A stretch of 64,000 nucleotides of DNA from Amorphochlora amoebiformis (lineage: Eukaryota > Cercozoa > Chlorarachniophyceae), in NCBI GenBank assembly GCA_054601695.1, contig BAAHQB010000036.1:1-64000 (forward strand). The letters are read 5' to 3'. The translations under genes were made by a program, and so were the position numbers. Below the pieces are notes generated by a model, which was not told the DNA's origin, made no database searches, and saw only the letters and a program-made list of their open reading frames with translations. This document shows, piece by piece, positions 1-37,803 of this stretch (within the stretch, counting starts at the first letter, position 1; the number at the start of each line of letters is the position of its first letter).

Positions 1-176
1 TGCTATCTCTACCAACCCTAACCCTAACAATCCTAACCCTAACAACATTTTATTAGAGTCATAAGGGTTATTCGAGGGCTAGGGTTAGGATTCGTTTTAA
101 GCTTAGGTTTCGAGTAGGGTTAGGGTTGTTGTTAGGGTTAGGGTTGTTGTTAGGGTTAGGGTTGGTAGAGATAGCA
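1..176. repeat. Inverted telomeric repeat
   Basis: Bases 1-46 begin TGCTATCTCTACCAACC and continue as CCCTAA units. Bases about 128-176 are nearly their exact reverse complement and end GGTTGGTAGAGATAGCA. The arms enclose about 80 bases that also carry TTAGGG units, so the segment can form a large hairpin. It is internal to the given sequence, so it is not proof of a chromosome end. Confidence 0.8.
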
Positions 177-967
<791 letters not shown>

Positions 968-1014
968 TTTCTACTCTGATACATGCACCTCTGCAGGTAC
1001 GATAACAAAATCCA

Positions 1015-1770
<756 letters not shown>

Positions 1771-1774
1771 TATC

Positions 1775-2460
<686 letters not shown>

Positions 2461-2470
2461 ATTCATAAAG

Positions 2471-11748
<9,278 letters not shown>

Positions 11749-11756
11749 GGTATTCT

Positions 11757-11852
<96 letters not shown>

Positions 11853-12174
11853 GTATTTGTATATGTTTATATGTATCACATAATATAATATAATACACAA
11901 TATAATAATATACTAATACAGAGTATGATATAATGCAATGTAGTATAATACATAATAATAAATATATACGTATACATATACATACATATATGTATACATA
12001 TATACATATACATATATATATATATATATATAAATATATATATATAAATATATTTTCAACACATACACCTACAAAAAAAGATCCCAACCCCCATCCTCCC
12101 GAAATCTTACAAAAAAAAACCGAAAAATTTAAAAATTTTTAAAATAAAATAAAAAAAAAAACCTTTTTTTTAAG
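11749..12174. other. Spacer between the two leftmost genes
   Basis: This is AT microsatellite to about 12050, then a C/A-rich and poly-A stretch ending just before the ATG at 12175. No gene or RNA is visible. It should hold the 3' end of the upstream gene and the promoter of the downstream one. Confidence 0.5.
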
Positions 12175-21236
<9,062 letters not shown>

Positions 21237-22501
21237 AATCGTGCTATCGCGGGGCGAAATTATTCAATTCCGCATTTTACTCGCGCGCGTTATACTAGTT
21301 ATCATTAAACTTTATAATTAGTATCACTATCAGTGTCAAAATATATTGATCATGCACCTATCATGTCCGTACTGTAATCTGGTGGTGTATATGCTCTGTC
21401 GGCTATCTAGCTATAGCTATAGCCTAGATAGCTACTAGAACTAGACTTTATTCTAAACATACTAGACGTCATACACTGGACACATGTTGAGAACACCTCT
21501 AGCGCTTAATCAGGAATCTATAGTATTGGTTCCAGAGTCGTAGCTTGTGCCAGTTCGTACTTTTGGTCATTCATGATCATTAGTCTTATTCTAGTATTAC
21601 CTAAATTACTACTACTCTGATAAAAGCGCGCTCAGAACGGGTTTTAGTTAAACCATTAACAAGGATGCAATATAACTGTACATCATACTCTAGACACATG
21701 CACTACGCACAATCTAAGCCTAAGCCCCTGAAGACAGTAATTGTTTCCGAACTTCATCATGAATTGGCTAGATCTAGTAGATAACGGATAGTCTTGGTAG
21801 ATATCCTAGATATCGATGGCTAGATATGTGTGATCTTGGAGGTGATATGGGGGTGAGGTCTGTGGGTGGATGGGGCTAGATTTATGAGGCTGGGAATGTG
21901 CTAGGTTCCTGGGCCTAATGATGTATGCGTTTATATAGATTTTTACAACTTCATGTATGTATATAAGAGATGTGTATTTTTGGTTTTTACTACATACATG
22001 TATGTAGATATAATATATATATATTTTTACATGCTCTCGTTATATCATGATATTGTGAACGTATATATTATATTATACATATACATATAAATATATATAT
22101 ATATATATTTGTAGATTTCGTATATTATACACATATACACATACATAAAACATGTACATATATACATATATACATATATATATATATATATTTATATATA
22201 CAGGATAATAATAATAATAATAATTACAATAGCATTGAACATTCGCGTAGTGCTACTCATTTTCATAATAGAGCTTTCTGGAATATATAATATTACTTTA
22301 CCACGATTGTTAACAATATGTAATATTACTTTACCACGATTGTTAACAAGAATGGAAAGACGGCATATATATATATATATATATATATGTAGTTTTATAT
22401 GTATATATAATCAATATACATATGTGTGTATTTATATGTACCAGTATCTTTTCGTCGATATTGTTGTTATGCATCGCCAAGTTCATCCTGATATGTGTGT
22501 G

Positions 22502-22534
<33 letters not shown>

Positions 22535-22673
22535 CAAATGTTCATGTATCTTTGATTATATTTATGTATGTTTTTTATGTTTATTATACATCGCCAGGTT
22601 CATACGTGCGTGATCATTATTTCAAATGGTTATATACGTCATATTATACACACACATATACATATATATATAC

Positions 22674-22728
<55 letters not shown>

Positions 22729-22781
22729 CATACCTATCCCCACAGAAATAAACATATCATCCAAAAATACACATCCCAAAA
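21237..22781. other. Convergent intergenic region
   Basis: This stretch lies between the 3' ends of the 12175-21236 gene and the dehydrogenase/cyclohydrolase gene. Bases 21300-21960 are ordinary unique sequence rich in CTAG and AGATCT words, with no open frame or RNA I can support. Then AT arrays follow, with a 29-base tandem duplication (TAATATTACTTTACCACGAT...) at 22288-22316 and 22321-22349. Confidence 0.55.
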
Positions 22782-23572
22782 CTAGCCCGCATTGCTAAGA
22801 CTATCACAACCCTAACCCTAACCCTAACCCTAACCCTAACCCTAACCCTAACCCTTAACCCCTAACCCTAACACAAGTAACCAGAACTCAAAAAGTAACA
22901 CAGTGGTCCTCAAACTACGACATGCCGAATAATCTGATTATATCTAAAAAAACGCACATCCAGGCGACTTACGTATTTTTCAGCAACATAGCGATAGTCA
23001 TAGGCCCTACGCCCCCAGGCACAGGGGTAATGGCAGATGCCTAATCATAGCAGTTCAATGATTTTACAATAGAACCCAAAATCGAATTCATTTAGTTAGC
23101 CTCAGGGTCAGAGGGTTAGGGTTAGGGTTAGGGTTAGGGTTAGGGTTGGAGTTCGTGAGGGTTAGGGTAGGGTTAGGGTTAGGGTTAGGGTTAGTTGAAA
23201 ATATACTTTCTCCTTTGCCTGTTTGTAGTCCACGTCACCGACAAGTCGGTAGCTGGGTTAGGGTTAGGGTTAGGGTTAGGGTTAGGGTTAGGTAGGGTTT
23301 GATTTAGATGGGGAGGAGAGCTAGGGTTAGGGTTAGAGTTAGGGTTAGGGTGATGGTTAGGGTTAGGGTTAGGGTTAGGGTTAGGGTTACCCTCTCTTTC
23401 GGGAGGGGTCAGGTTTAGAGTTGATGCCTACGTCGATAATTACGGCTCCTAGATTGTTATGTTGTGTATATACATATATATATATATAGATTTGCTGTAT
23501 ATACATACATATAAAAATATTATATAATGTCAAACTATATACATATGTATATACTAAGCATACGATATATGT

Positions 23573-23608
<36 letters not shown>

Positions 23609-23637
23609 TACATGTAAACAATATATAAAAAAAATTT

Positions 23638-23668
<31 letters not shown>

Positions 23669-24412
23669 TACACTATTCACAAGAACACATAATATAACCT
23701 TTCTTAATCATATCTCCCTTTACGAACTCAGGCCTCCCAATAGCCGCAATGATAATATCCGCTCTCCTAGGATTAGCCATTGGGCATTAGGCATTAGCTA
23801 TTAGGGTTAGGCATTAAGTATTAGGCACACGCTCTCCTAGGATTAGCCATTGGGCATCAGGCAAGAGGTATTAGGGTTAGGCATTAGGTATTAGGCATTC
23901 GGTATTAGGCATTAGGTATTGGGCACTATGTATTAGGTATTAGGTATTAGGCGTTAGGTATTAGGGATTAGATATTGGGTATTAGGCATTCGGTATTAGG
24001 CATTAGGCATTAGGCATTAGGTATTAGCCATTCGGCATTAGGTATTAGGCATTAGGCATTAGGCATTATGTATTAGGCATTAGGCATTATATATTAGGCA
24101 TTAGGCATTATGTATTAGGCATTAGGCATTAGGCATTAGGTATTAGCCATTAGGCATTAGATATTAGGCTTTCAGTATTAGGCATTAGGTATTGGGCATT
24201 AGGTATTAGACATTAGGTATCAGGCATTAGGTATTGGTCATTAGGCATTCAGATTAGCTTAGACTTAACACTCGGGGTTAGGATTATGTTTTATCAGGCA
24301 AAGGTATATATATAAAAATATGTGATACAGTATTATATATAAATATACATTTAAGAATATATATATATATATTATATATATATACATATATATATACATA
24401 CATGTATATACA

Positions 24413-24473
<61 letters not shown>

Positions 24474-25579
24474 ATATCTCGCGATGAATATAAAGATTGT
24501 TACAGTGGTAGTGGTTTGATAATTTTTAGGAATAGACTTGCTTCTCCTAACCCTACCATACCCTCAGACTTGGGCTTAGGGTTAGGGTTTGGGTTTCTGT
24601 TAAGAGTTCAGGTTGACGATGTTAGGGTTAGGGTTAGGGTTAGGGTTAGGGTTAGGGTTGGGATTTACAGCATGTGATTTAGGGTTAGGGTTACGGTTGG
24701 GTTTCCAGCATGTGATTTAGGGTTAGGGTTAGGGTTGGGGTTTAAACTATGTAATTTAGTGTCAGGGCTAGGGTTGGGTTTACAGCATGTGATTTAGGGT
24801 TAATGTTGTTAGGGTTAGGGTTTGCAGCATTTGATTTAGGTTTAGGGTTAGGGTTGTTAGGGTTAGGGTTGTTAGGGTTAGGGTTTATAGCATTTGATTT
24901 AGGGTTAGGGTTAGGGTTTAGAGCATGTAATTTAGTGTTAGGTTTAGGGTTAGCGTGTTGGGGTTTACAGCACGCGATTTAGGGTTAGGGTTAGGGTTAG
25001 CGTGTTGACAGCACGCGATTTAGGGTTAGGGTTAGGGTTAGGGTTAGGGTTAGGGTTAGGGTTTACAGAATGTGATTTAGGGTTAGGGTTAGGGTTAGGG
25101 TTAGGGTTTACAGCATGTGATTCAGGGTTAGGGTTAGGGTTTGGGTTAGCGTGTTGGGGTTTACAGCATGTGATCCTTGAGATTGTTAGTTTTGGAATGG
25201 CAGACTGTAACGGTTGCGTTAAGGCTTTGAAGCATGGAAGCCACGGGCATGCCTATATATATGTGTGTGTGCATAATATATATGTACATATATATATATA
25301 TATGTATGTATGTATGTATATATATATATAATATCAAAATATGTGCCTATATATATATATACCTTTAAATATATATATATTAAATATATATATTAATATA
25401 TATATATATATATACTGATTACAAGCATTCGACTGTGTGGATAGCTGAATAAGGTATGTATGTGTGTGTGTGATATGTTGTATATATATGAAAGAGAGAG
25501 AGAGAGAGAGAGAAATATATATATATATATATGTACATATGTATGCATATATATATATATATATATATATGTAATTGTA

Positions 25580-25611
<32 letters not shown>

Positions 25612-25888
25612 AGAGTATTGTTGTATGTATGGAAGGGTGGATATGAATTAATTGTTTGTAGTATAGCATCTCTCTACGTTTTAATATTTTTTATATGTAT
25701 ATATATATATGTATATATATATATAGCTTTAGACGTATTACTAGAATGTAAACATTTTTTTTATGTGTATTTTTTTAAATCATGTGTTTGTGTAGATATC
25801 TTAACATTTTTTTCATAAATATACATACATATATAATATATATATATATATGTATATATATATATGCATGTGTATATTGATATATACA

Positions 25889-25936
<48 letters not shown>

Positions 25937-26240
25937 TATGTATATATCCAGCGCAAGTAGAGAAATACATAAGGCAATTACACAGATTTATATATATATA
26001 TATATTAAATATATAGATACATGTATATATTTAATGCATAAATTAACGTCTGCAAACACACATGCACACACATATATATAAAATACAATATATACTTATA
26101 CATAGGTATAATATATATATATATGTATGTGTATATATATATATGTATATATATAATATTTACACACATATATGTACACGCACATATAATCAATTCCACA
26201 TATAAAAAGCATACATACTATACTGCTTAAACAATTCTAC

Positions 26241-26275
<35 letters not shown>

Positions 26276-26610
26276 AAAGCATACCTACTATATTGCTTCG
26301 TCCCAATACAACAGCCTACAATCAGGGTTAGGGTTGGGTTAGGGTTAGGGTTAGGGTTAGGGTTAGGGTTAGGGTTAGGGTTAGGGTTACCGTTTGGCCT
26401 GAGATCGGGATATTGTAGCGTTTGAGCAGTTCGATACAGCCCCATGGTGTGCAAGGCATGGCTAAGTTTTTTTTTTTTTTTTTTTAAAAAACATTTTTTT
26501 TTTTTAATTTCGCTGAATCTTAGTTCAGCGGTTGCTACGATTGCTATGATGGAGATAGGGAGAGGGAGAGACCGGGAGAGCGAGAGAGAGAGAGAGAGAG
26601 GGTGAGGGGA

Positions 26611-26649
<39 letters not shown>

Positions 26650-26654
26650 CCTCC

Positions 26655-26694
<40 letters not shown>

Positions 26695-26797
26695 CCCTCT
26701 CTCTCTCATTCTCTATCCTCCTCTGTTTCTGTCGATCTCTCTATCTCTCTTCTCTCATCCCTTCTCTTTGCCCCTCTGTGTGTGTGAGTGGGAGAGG

Positions 26798-26828
<31 letters not shown>

Positions 26829-27047
26829 GGAAAGGAGAGAGTGAAAGAGGAGGGATTGAGAGAGAGAGAGAGGGAGAGAAAGAGAGAGAGGAGAGAGGAA
26901 AGAGGGAGAGAGAGGGAACTAGAGAAAGGGAGGGAGGGAGAGGGAGAGAGTGTGACAGAGTGGGAGAGTGAGTGAGAGAGAGCAGGAGGGAGAGGGAGAG
27001 AGAGGGAGAGGGAGAGTTAGAGAGGAGGGAGAGGGAGAGTTAAAGAG

Positions 27048-27087
<40 letters not shown>

Positions 27088-27223
27088 GAGAGAGGAAAGG
27101 GGGAGAGGGAACAGAAGTGGAGGGAGAGAGAGGGAGAGGGAGAGAGAAAGAGAGACATTATAAACGGTATGCTCGTAATATATTTATTTTTAATATACAT
27201 ATATATATGTATATTATATATAT

Positions 27224-27316
<93 letters not shown>

Positions 27317-27449
27317 TATATATACATCACAAATTTATGTTCTTATATATATATGTATGTATATATATATATATATATATATACATATATTATATCTATG
27401 TAAACGTGCATGTGTAATACATATATATATATATATATATATTATATGT

Positions 27450-27494
<45 letters not shown>

Positions 27495-28941
27495 AATATA
27501 TACATACATATACATCTATGTTCACATCCAAAAACCAAAAAAAAAAAAAAAAAAAAAAGTGACCTAGCGGCTTGTCACCCCCCCTCATGACCAGATTTCC
27601 GATATTCATAGCCGAAAATCCATCCACATCCTAACATCGAGTTAGGGTTACGACTAGGGTTAGGGTTAGGGTTAGGGTTAGGGTTAGGGGTTAGGGTTGG
27701 GTGTCTGCGGGGTTGGGGTTGAGGATTAGGGGAAATGGTTAGGTTAGGATCAGATTATTCGGGGCTATAGTGCTGGTTAGGTTAGGGTTAGGGTTGGGTT
27801 CGGGCTAGGGTCAGATAGGGTCAGCTAGGGTTAGGGTTACCTACCTTGTTTACAGGAATTGACGATAGAACCTAGATTACACAGTTAGGTTAGGGTTAGG
27901 GTTAGGGTTAGGGTTAAGACACGAATAATCTGATCCTAACCCTAACCCTAACCCTACTGTTAAACCCTAACCCTGACCACCCTAACCTTAATTCCCAAAC
28001 CCTAACCCTAACCCTAACTCTAACCTCAACCCTACGTTCCCCCTTACTCTAATCCTAACCCTAGCTCCCTTCCCAACCCTAAAACTAACGCCAAGCATCC
28101 CCCCTTAGCCTAATCCTAACCCTAATCCTCGCTACCGAACCCTAACCCTAACCTTACCCTAACCCTAACCTTAACATTAACCCTAACCCTAACCTTACCC
28201 TAACCCTATCCTAACCCTAGGCGTGTCAACAGCCCTAACCTTACCCTAACCCTAACCCTACCCTAACCCTAACCCTAACCCTAACCCTAACCCTAACCCT
28301 AGGCTGGTTAAGACCCTGTATTCGGAGATGTGTTTGGGTAGGGGGAGTTGGACGAGAATCCCATGAACCTTAGCGTGGGTCCGGGTTTAGAATTAGGGTT
28401 AGGGTTAGGATTAGGGTTAGGGTTAGAGTGTCAGCTTTGATTGTGAGGGAAGGAGGGTTTAGAGTACCTTGGGGTCTTCAGATAGGTCCTTCACAACCTA
28501 ATGAGGTGTTAGGGTTAGCGTGTTAGGGTTAGGTGTTAGGGTTAGCGTGTTAGGGTTAGATGTTAGGGTTAGCGTGTTAGGGTTAGGTGTTAGGGTTAGC
28601 GTGTTAGGGTTAGGTGTTAGGGTTAGATGTTAGGGCCCCCTGTGTTCCCCCTGTGTCTGTTTCGTGATGGTTTTTTTAAGGTGTTTTTGGTTTCGTTTTG
28701 ATTGCGCGTTACGTACGTACGTATGTACCTTGAGTAGGTCTTCTTCCGTTATCTTTTCGTCTAAATGTCTGTCGATCGAGTGAAATCCAACCTAATAATT
28801 AGGTTATTATACAGGGGGTTTATGGGTGGACTATACATGTGTTGTATGGGTGGATTATACGTATACACTACATATGTGTATGTTGATAGTTTATTTAGAT
28901 TGTATGTATATGTACATGGATATATATATATATATATATAT

Positions 28942-29030
<89 letters not shown>

Positions 29031-29470
29031 TTCTTTACTATAGTGTAAATCTACCCACATTTTTATAAACATCACATACATTCACATGCACACACACCAC
29101 ACACACACCCCCGCATACACACAAGTATTAGTTTTATAAGATGTGCTTAAGGGTTAGAGTAGGATTAGCTTGACCTCTGCGGCCGCTTTTTTCTTAAATC
29201 TTACGTACGTAGCGCTATCGGTTCTGAGAATACGGTATGGGTTATAGTTGGATAGGGCTAGGGGTAGGGTTAGGGTTAGGGTTAGGGTTAGGGTTAGGGT
29301 TAGTGTTAGGGTTAGGGTTGGAAAGAAAGACGTACAAACTATGACAAATGGCTTTTTAATTCATATATTTGAGAATTGGATTAGATGAAAAATGATGCTA
29401 TGAATAGTTATTCATTAGTGTTATTTCGTGTATAAGTATATGTATATATATATATATATATACATACATG

Positions 29471-29519
<49 letters not shown>

Positions 29520-30139
29520 TATATATATAGATATATGAACCTGTTGCCCACCAATACTGTCGCCAGTCCTGGGACTACACCATATGTGCTCTAAAGATAT
29601 ACATAATAAAACACTATATGTATATTAAATAACACTCAAAGGATGTTTACTTACTCCAATGTTATGTTAAATGACATGTACATGTGCCTATTTACAATTT
29701 CACACTCTTGATATACACATCAAAAAGACACATTGATGTACCCATCAAAAGACAACATTTGATACTGAGTAGGAAAACCTTGAGAGTCTCCACATTCTTC
29801 TTAATCTCCTTCCGAATCTCCGCCGCCGTCGCCTTCCCATCGATCCGAACGGGCTAACCCCACCACCCCAACATCAACGTAACCACATCGAACGAAAACA
29901 TATCAAACATAACCCATCAAAAACACACACAAAAACAACCCGCCGCGAAACACAATTGCCGCCAACTTTTCAGAACCCTCAAGCCTAACAACCCAGACTA
30001 CGTAGTCGAGGGCTACTGTTTTCTTCCGCGAAATCTTGCCCTCTATTGAGCCAGGGCGGGTGCGAGAGGGAAAGGGGGCTGGGATGGGGGGGAGGGGGGG
30101 GGGCTGAGGGGGCGGCACTACCGTGTTTTGAGATGGCAT
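22782..30139 (-). CDS. folD: Bifunctional methylenetetrahydrofolate dehydrogenase/cyclohydrolase (FolD/MTHFD type)
   Basis: Interconverts 5,10-methylene-, methenyl- and 10-formyl-tetrahydrofolate using NAD(P). Seventeen exons: 30139-30122, 29853-29779, 29590-29541, 29223-29175, 28791-28729, 28497-28468, 28368-28315, 27871-27845, 27630-27564, 26461-26391, 26315-26285, 25252-25165, 23766-23699, 23448-23391, 23252-23207, 23040-22973 and 22794-22782. All join in phase to 291 residues, the usual FolD length. Family motifs occur in order: YVRFKKKAA (active-site Tyr and Lys), [39 protein letters not shown] (Rossmann nucleotide site), [37 protein letters not shown]. There is no presequence, so a cytosolic location is inferred. 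There is no C-terminal formyl-THF ligase domain before the stop, unlike trifunctional MTHFD1. The last exon codes only for TNAG and the stop and is the least certain. Introns are dominated by telomeric and AT repeats. Confidence 0.96.
22807..22872. repeat. Short telomeric CCCTAA array
   Basis: About ten CCCTAA units lie in the last intron of the dehydrogenase/cyclohydrolase gene. A diverged copy of the dispersed motif (GAATAATCTGATTA) follows at about 22901-22940. Confidence 0.85.
23100..23390. repeat. TTAGGG arrays on both sides of a folD exon
   Basis: TTAGGG units at 23110-23195 and 23253-23390 flank exon 23252-23207. On the gene strand the acceptor of that exon is the repeat itself (CCCTAACCCAG). 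The donor of the preceding exon at 23391/23390 is GTAACCCTAACC, also repeat. Confidence 0.9.
23755..24260. repeat. Heptamer GGCATTA/GGTATTA minisatellite
   Basis: About 70 units of a 7-base repeat (GGCATTA, GGTATTA, rare variants) fill this stretch. The left edge, GCTCTCCTAGGATTAGCCATT, is the end of folD exon 23766-23699 with its acceptor. That edge is repeated at about 23829, so exon-edge sequence was copied into the array. Confidence 0.85.
24561..25166. repeat. Telomeric array with about 12 copies of an exon-end/donor segment
   Basis: Runs of TTAGGG are separated by GTTTACAGCATGTGATTT or close variants at about 24665, 24700, 24738, 24778, 24818, 24880, 24916, 24964, 25005, 25061, 25108 and 25159. 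The last is the true 3' end and donor of folD exon 25252-25165. On the gene strand the unit reads ATCACATGCTGTAAACC, with the donor GT inside it. Confidence 0.85.
26326..26390. repeat. Telomeric TTAGGG array starting at a splice donor
   Basis: About ten TTAGGG units. On the gene strand the array begins immediately after folD exon 26461-26391, and its first bases GTAACCCTAACC are the donor site. Confidence 0.9.
26575..27160. repeat. Facing CT and GA tracts
   Basis: A (CT)n tract at 26617-26765 is followed by a (GA)n/GGGAGA tract at 26785-27155 on the same strand. The two are potentially complementary, so the region can fold into a long imperfect hairpin or a triplex. It is inside a folD intron. 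Confidence 0.85.
27641..28640. repeat. Telomeric arrays interleaved with four folD exons
   Basis: TTAGGG units (27641-27840, 27885-27915, 28385-28430), CCCTAA units (27932-28310) and a 27-base unit TGTTAGGGTTAGCGTGTTAG (28508-28640) fill the introns around exons 27630-27564, 27871-27845, 28368-28315 and 28497-28468. The orientation of the hexamer changes between neighbouring introns. Confidence 0.88.
29244..29320. repeat. Telomeric TTAGGG array
   Basis: About ten TTAGGG units just upstream, on the gene strand, of folD exon 29223-29175. Confidence 0.88.
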
Positions 30140-30338
30140 TCTTCACTGGTGAACTTGTGATTTAATCTGCTGGACTGTGAAACTTTCCTCTACGCATCCC
30201 GCAGCCAAACGGCTTTTCGCCCGCAGTCAAAGCCATCAAAATCTCGGAATCGAACCGGGGCCGCAGAATTTAAAAGAAATATTTAAATAATTCGTTTCGG
30301 AAAATCCCGACATTAATTCTTCGGTCATAATCTCGAAA
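30140..30338. promoter_or_regulatory. Shared upstream region of folD and EMG1
   Basis: The start codons of folD (minus, 30139) and EMG1 (plus, 30339) are 199 bases apart and divergent. The interval is unique, GC-moderate sequence without any microsatellite, in contrast to everything around it. I see no TATA box or other named element. A bidirectional promoter is an inference from geometry. Confidence 0.55.
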
Positions 30339-35758
<5,420 letters not shown>

Positions 35759-35988
35759 CCCCTAATCGCAGCACTGATATGGTAACCCGAACCTAATCTG
35801 TAAGCTAACCACAAGCTCTTCAGGTCGCGTTGGGCAGGATTTGTAACGGTTTTGAGAATTATTGGAATATTCTGTAGGGTAGGGTGTGATCGGGAATTGG
35901 AAAGGTTAGTCGAAACATAGGCAGCGAAAAGTTAATGAAATCTATGTTTACTTATGCGGTTTCGATATATATACATATATATATATGT

Positions 35989-36019
<31 letters not shown>

Positions 36020-36220
36020 AGTACATACACGTATGTAATACTATATACACGCAAACATATATATTGACGGTACTACATGACTACATGTACGTGTATATTT
36101 ATACTAATTATATATATAGTATCTATACTCTAGATACATCAGTATATGCCGTATATTATATATATATATATATATATAGTATATAAATATATATATATAT
36201 ATATATATGTATAAATATAA

Positions 36221-36265
<45 letters not shown>

Positions 36266-36369
36266 ACATATATACACACACATATGCATATATATATATA
36301 TATATATATTTATACATGATTTTGCATATAGCATATATATAATATTTAATATATATATATATATATATG

Positions 36370-36422
<53 letters not shown>

Positions 36423-36867
36423 CACTCCGCCGAATATAAATTTTGTTTATGTGCGTATATATATCGCGCGCGCGCGCGCGTATAACAATACCAGTTAGTA
36501 TAATTTTATAATATCGTAGTAATTGTACTAGTAAATTTCACACCACACATACATGGCAATATTTTACCACCGAGACTAACTCTAGTAACTAGGACATAGG
36601 ATCCAGAGGATGGTAACCTCTAGGGTAAAGCTCGGCGTGTAAGAAGTGTAATAGATCATGATGGGTATCAACAAATGTGATTGTTAACATTCTAGATATT
36701 ATACCAGTACTGTGAAAATTATAATTAGTTCGTTCACGTATCCTATGTCGTTACGTACGTGTACGTACGCGAGGTGGTTTGAAAGTGAATTAGTAATCAA
36801 GCAACTTTGAGCCACGCGCCGCCAGCGAATAGACAACGAATAGCTCGCCGAGCCCGACAGACGCAAC
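35759..36867. other. Convergent intergenic region between EMG1 and RPL6
   Basis: Unique sequence at 35759-35960, AT arrays at 35965-36420, a (CG)9 run at about 36464-36481 and unique sequence with CTAG and TACGTACGTG words to 36860. No further open frame or RNA is supported. It should contain both 3' untranslated regions. Confidence 0.55.
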
Positions 36868-37640
36868 CTAGAACTTCATGAGGTGTGGGAACTGGCCCTT
36901 CTCTAGCGAGAATCTGGATTTGAGATAATCCTTCATCATAGGGGTCTTCTCAACAGCAGCGATGACCGACTCATCAACCTTAACCTGCATAGCTTTGCGC
37001 TCCTCCGTGAGGCCTGACTTTTTGGCCTCAGTAGACACAAATTCACCCTCACCCTCTTCCTTCTGCTCAGCGACAACCCTAGAGAAGAAATGTCTCTTAG
37101 TTTTCTCGTCCGGCTTATCGGAGATGCCTGTGGTATCAATGCCGGCAATGTCGACTTTGGTGGAGGTAGCAATCACGTAGGCTTGGTTAACCCTGCGAAG
37201 GGGCACACCATTGATTTTGAAGGGACCAGTGACGAGGAGGAGACCAGACTCGAGCTGTTTGAGGAAAACTACACGTTTTCCCTTGAATCGACCCGCCAGG
37301 AGGATAAGCACTGTGCCCGGAGTGATGGACTTACGAAGCTTAGCAACGCCTTGGGGCTTCTTTTCGATAGTCTTGGTGAGACCAGTGGCGGGTCCCTCTG
37401 TGGGGTACCACTTGGGAGCTCTCTGTTGCTGTATGGGGCGGGAAAAATGCATATTGTCAACCAAAACTTGACGTGGAACCAACACCCCGTCCATCCTAAA
37501 AAAATCCCTGTACAGCATCAAACACACTATTGCCCAAAGTCACATTCTCATACATAAGAGTGCACTTCTCATTACACAAAAGACGCGTTCCCCCCCATCC
37601 TTGAGATCAATCCCAACACCGCCACACCAACCTTCGGCAT
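36868..37640 (-). CDS. RPL6: 60S ribosomal protein L6 (eL6)
   Basis: Structural protein of the large cytosolic ribosomal subunit. A 9-base first exon (37640-37632, MPK) joins exon 37422-36868 in phase, giving RAPKWYPTEG and 187 residues in all. The intron is GTTGGTG...CAACAG, about 209 bases. Characteristic eL6 segments are SITPGTVLILLAGRFKGKRV, VVFLKQLESGLLLVTGPF, NGVPLRRVNQAYVIATSTKV and the C-terminal DYLKSRFSLEKGQFPHLMKF. The frame is open upstream of the chosen acceptor, so a longer exon 2 is possible. The chosen splice gives the family-like MPKRAPKWYP start. It is divergent from the OSCP gene 163 bases away. The gene is compact, with no telomeric or AT repeat inside. Confidence 0.95.
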
Positions 37641-37803
37641 GACAGCTCGCAGCTGAAATTAGCCGACCTGCGGGGATTCCTTGTGGATATCGCCGAGATA
37701 TTATCTCGGAGGTGCTCACAGTGCAAATCCGGGATTCAGATGAAACCCCAGTTTAATTTCGCGCGCCGGTTTGATAAAATTCACCAGCTCACGAATCATT
37801 GGC
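37641..37803. promoter_or_regulatory. Shared upstream region of RPL6 and OSCP
   Basis: 163 bases separate two divergent start codons. At 37693-37709 there is a perfect inverted repeat CCGAGATA-T-TATCTCGG, a good candidate for a symmetric factor site. No TATA box is evident. Bidirectional promoter function is inferred from position. Confidence 0.55.

Noticed and set aside
24475-24560. Minus-strand open segment [18 protein letters not shown] resembling the folD GRS..TVT motif
   Set aside because: The true motif is encoded by exons 26315-26285 and 25252-25165, which join in phase. This segment lacks a usable donor and lies in the intron between exons 12 and 13.
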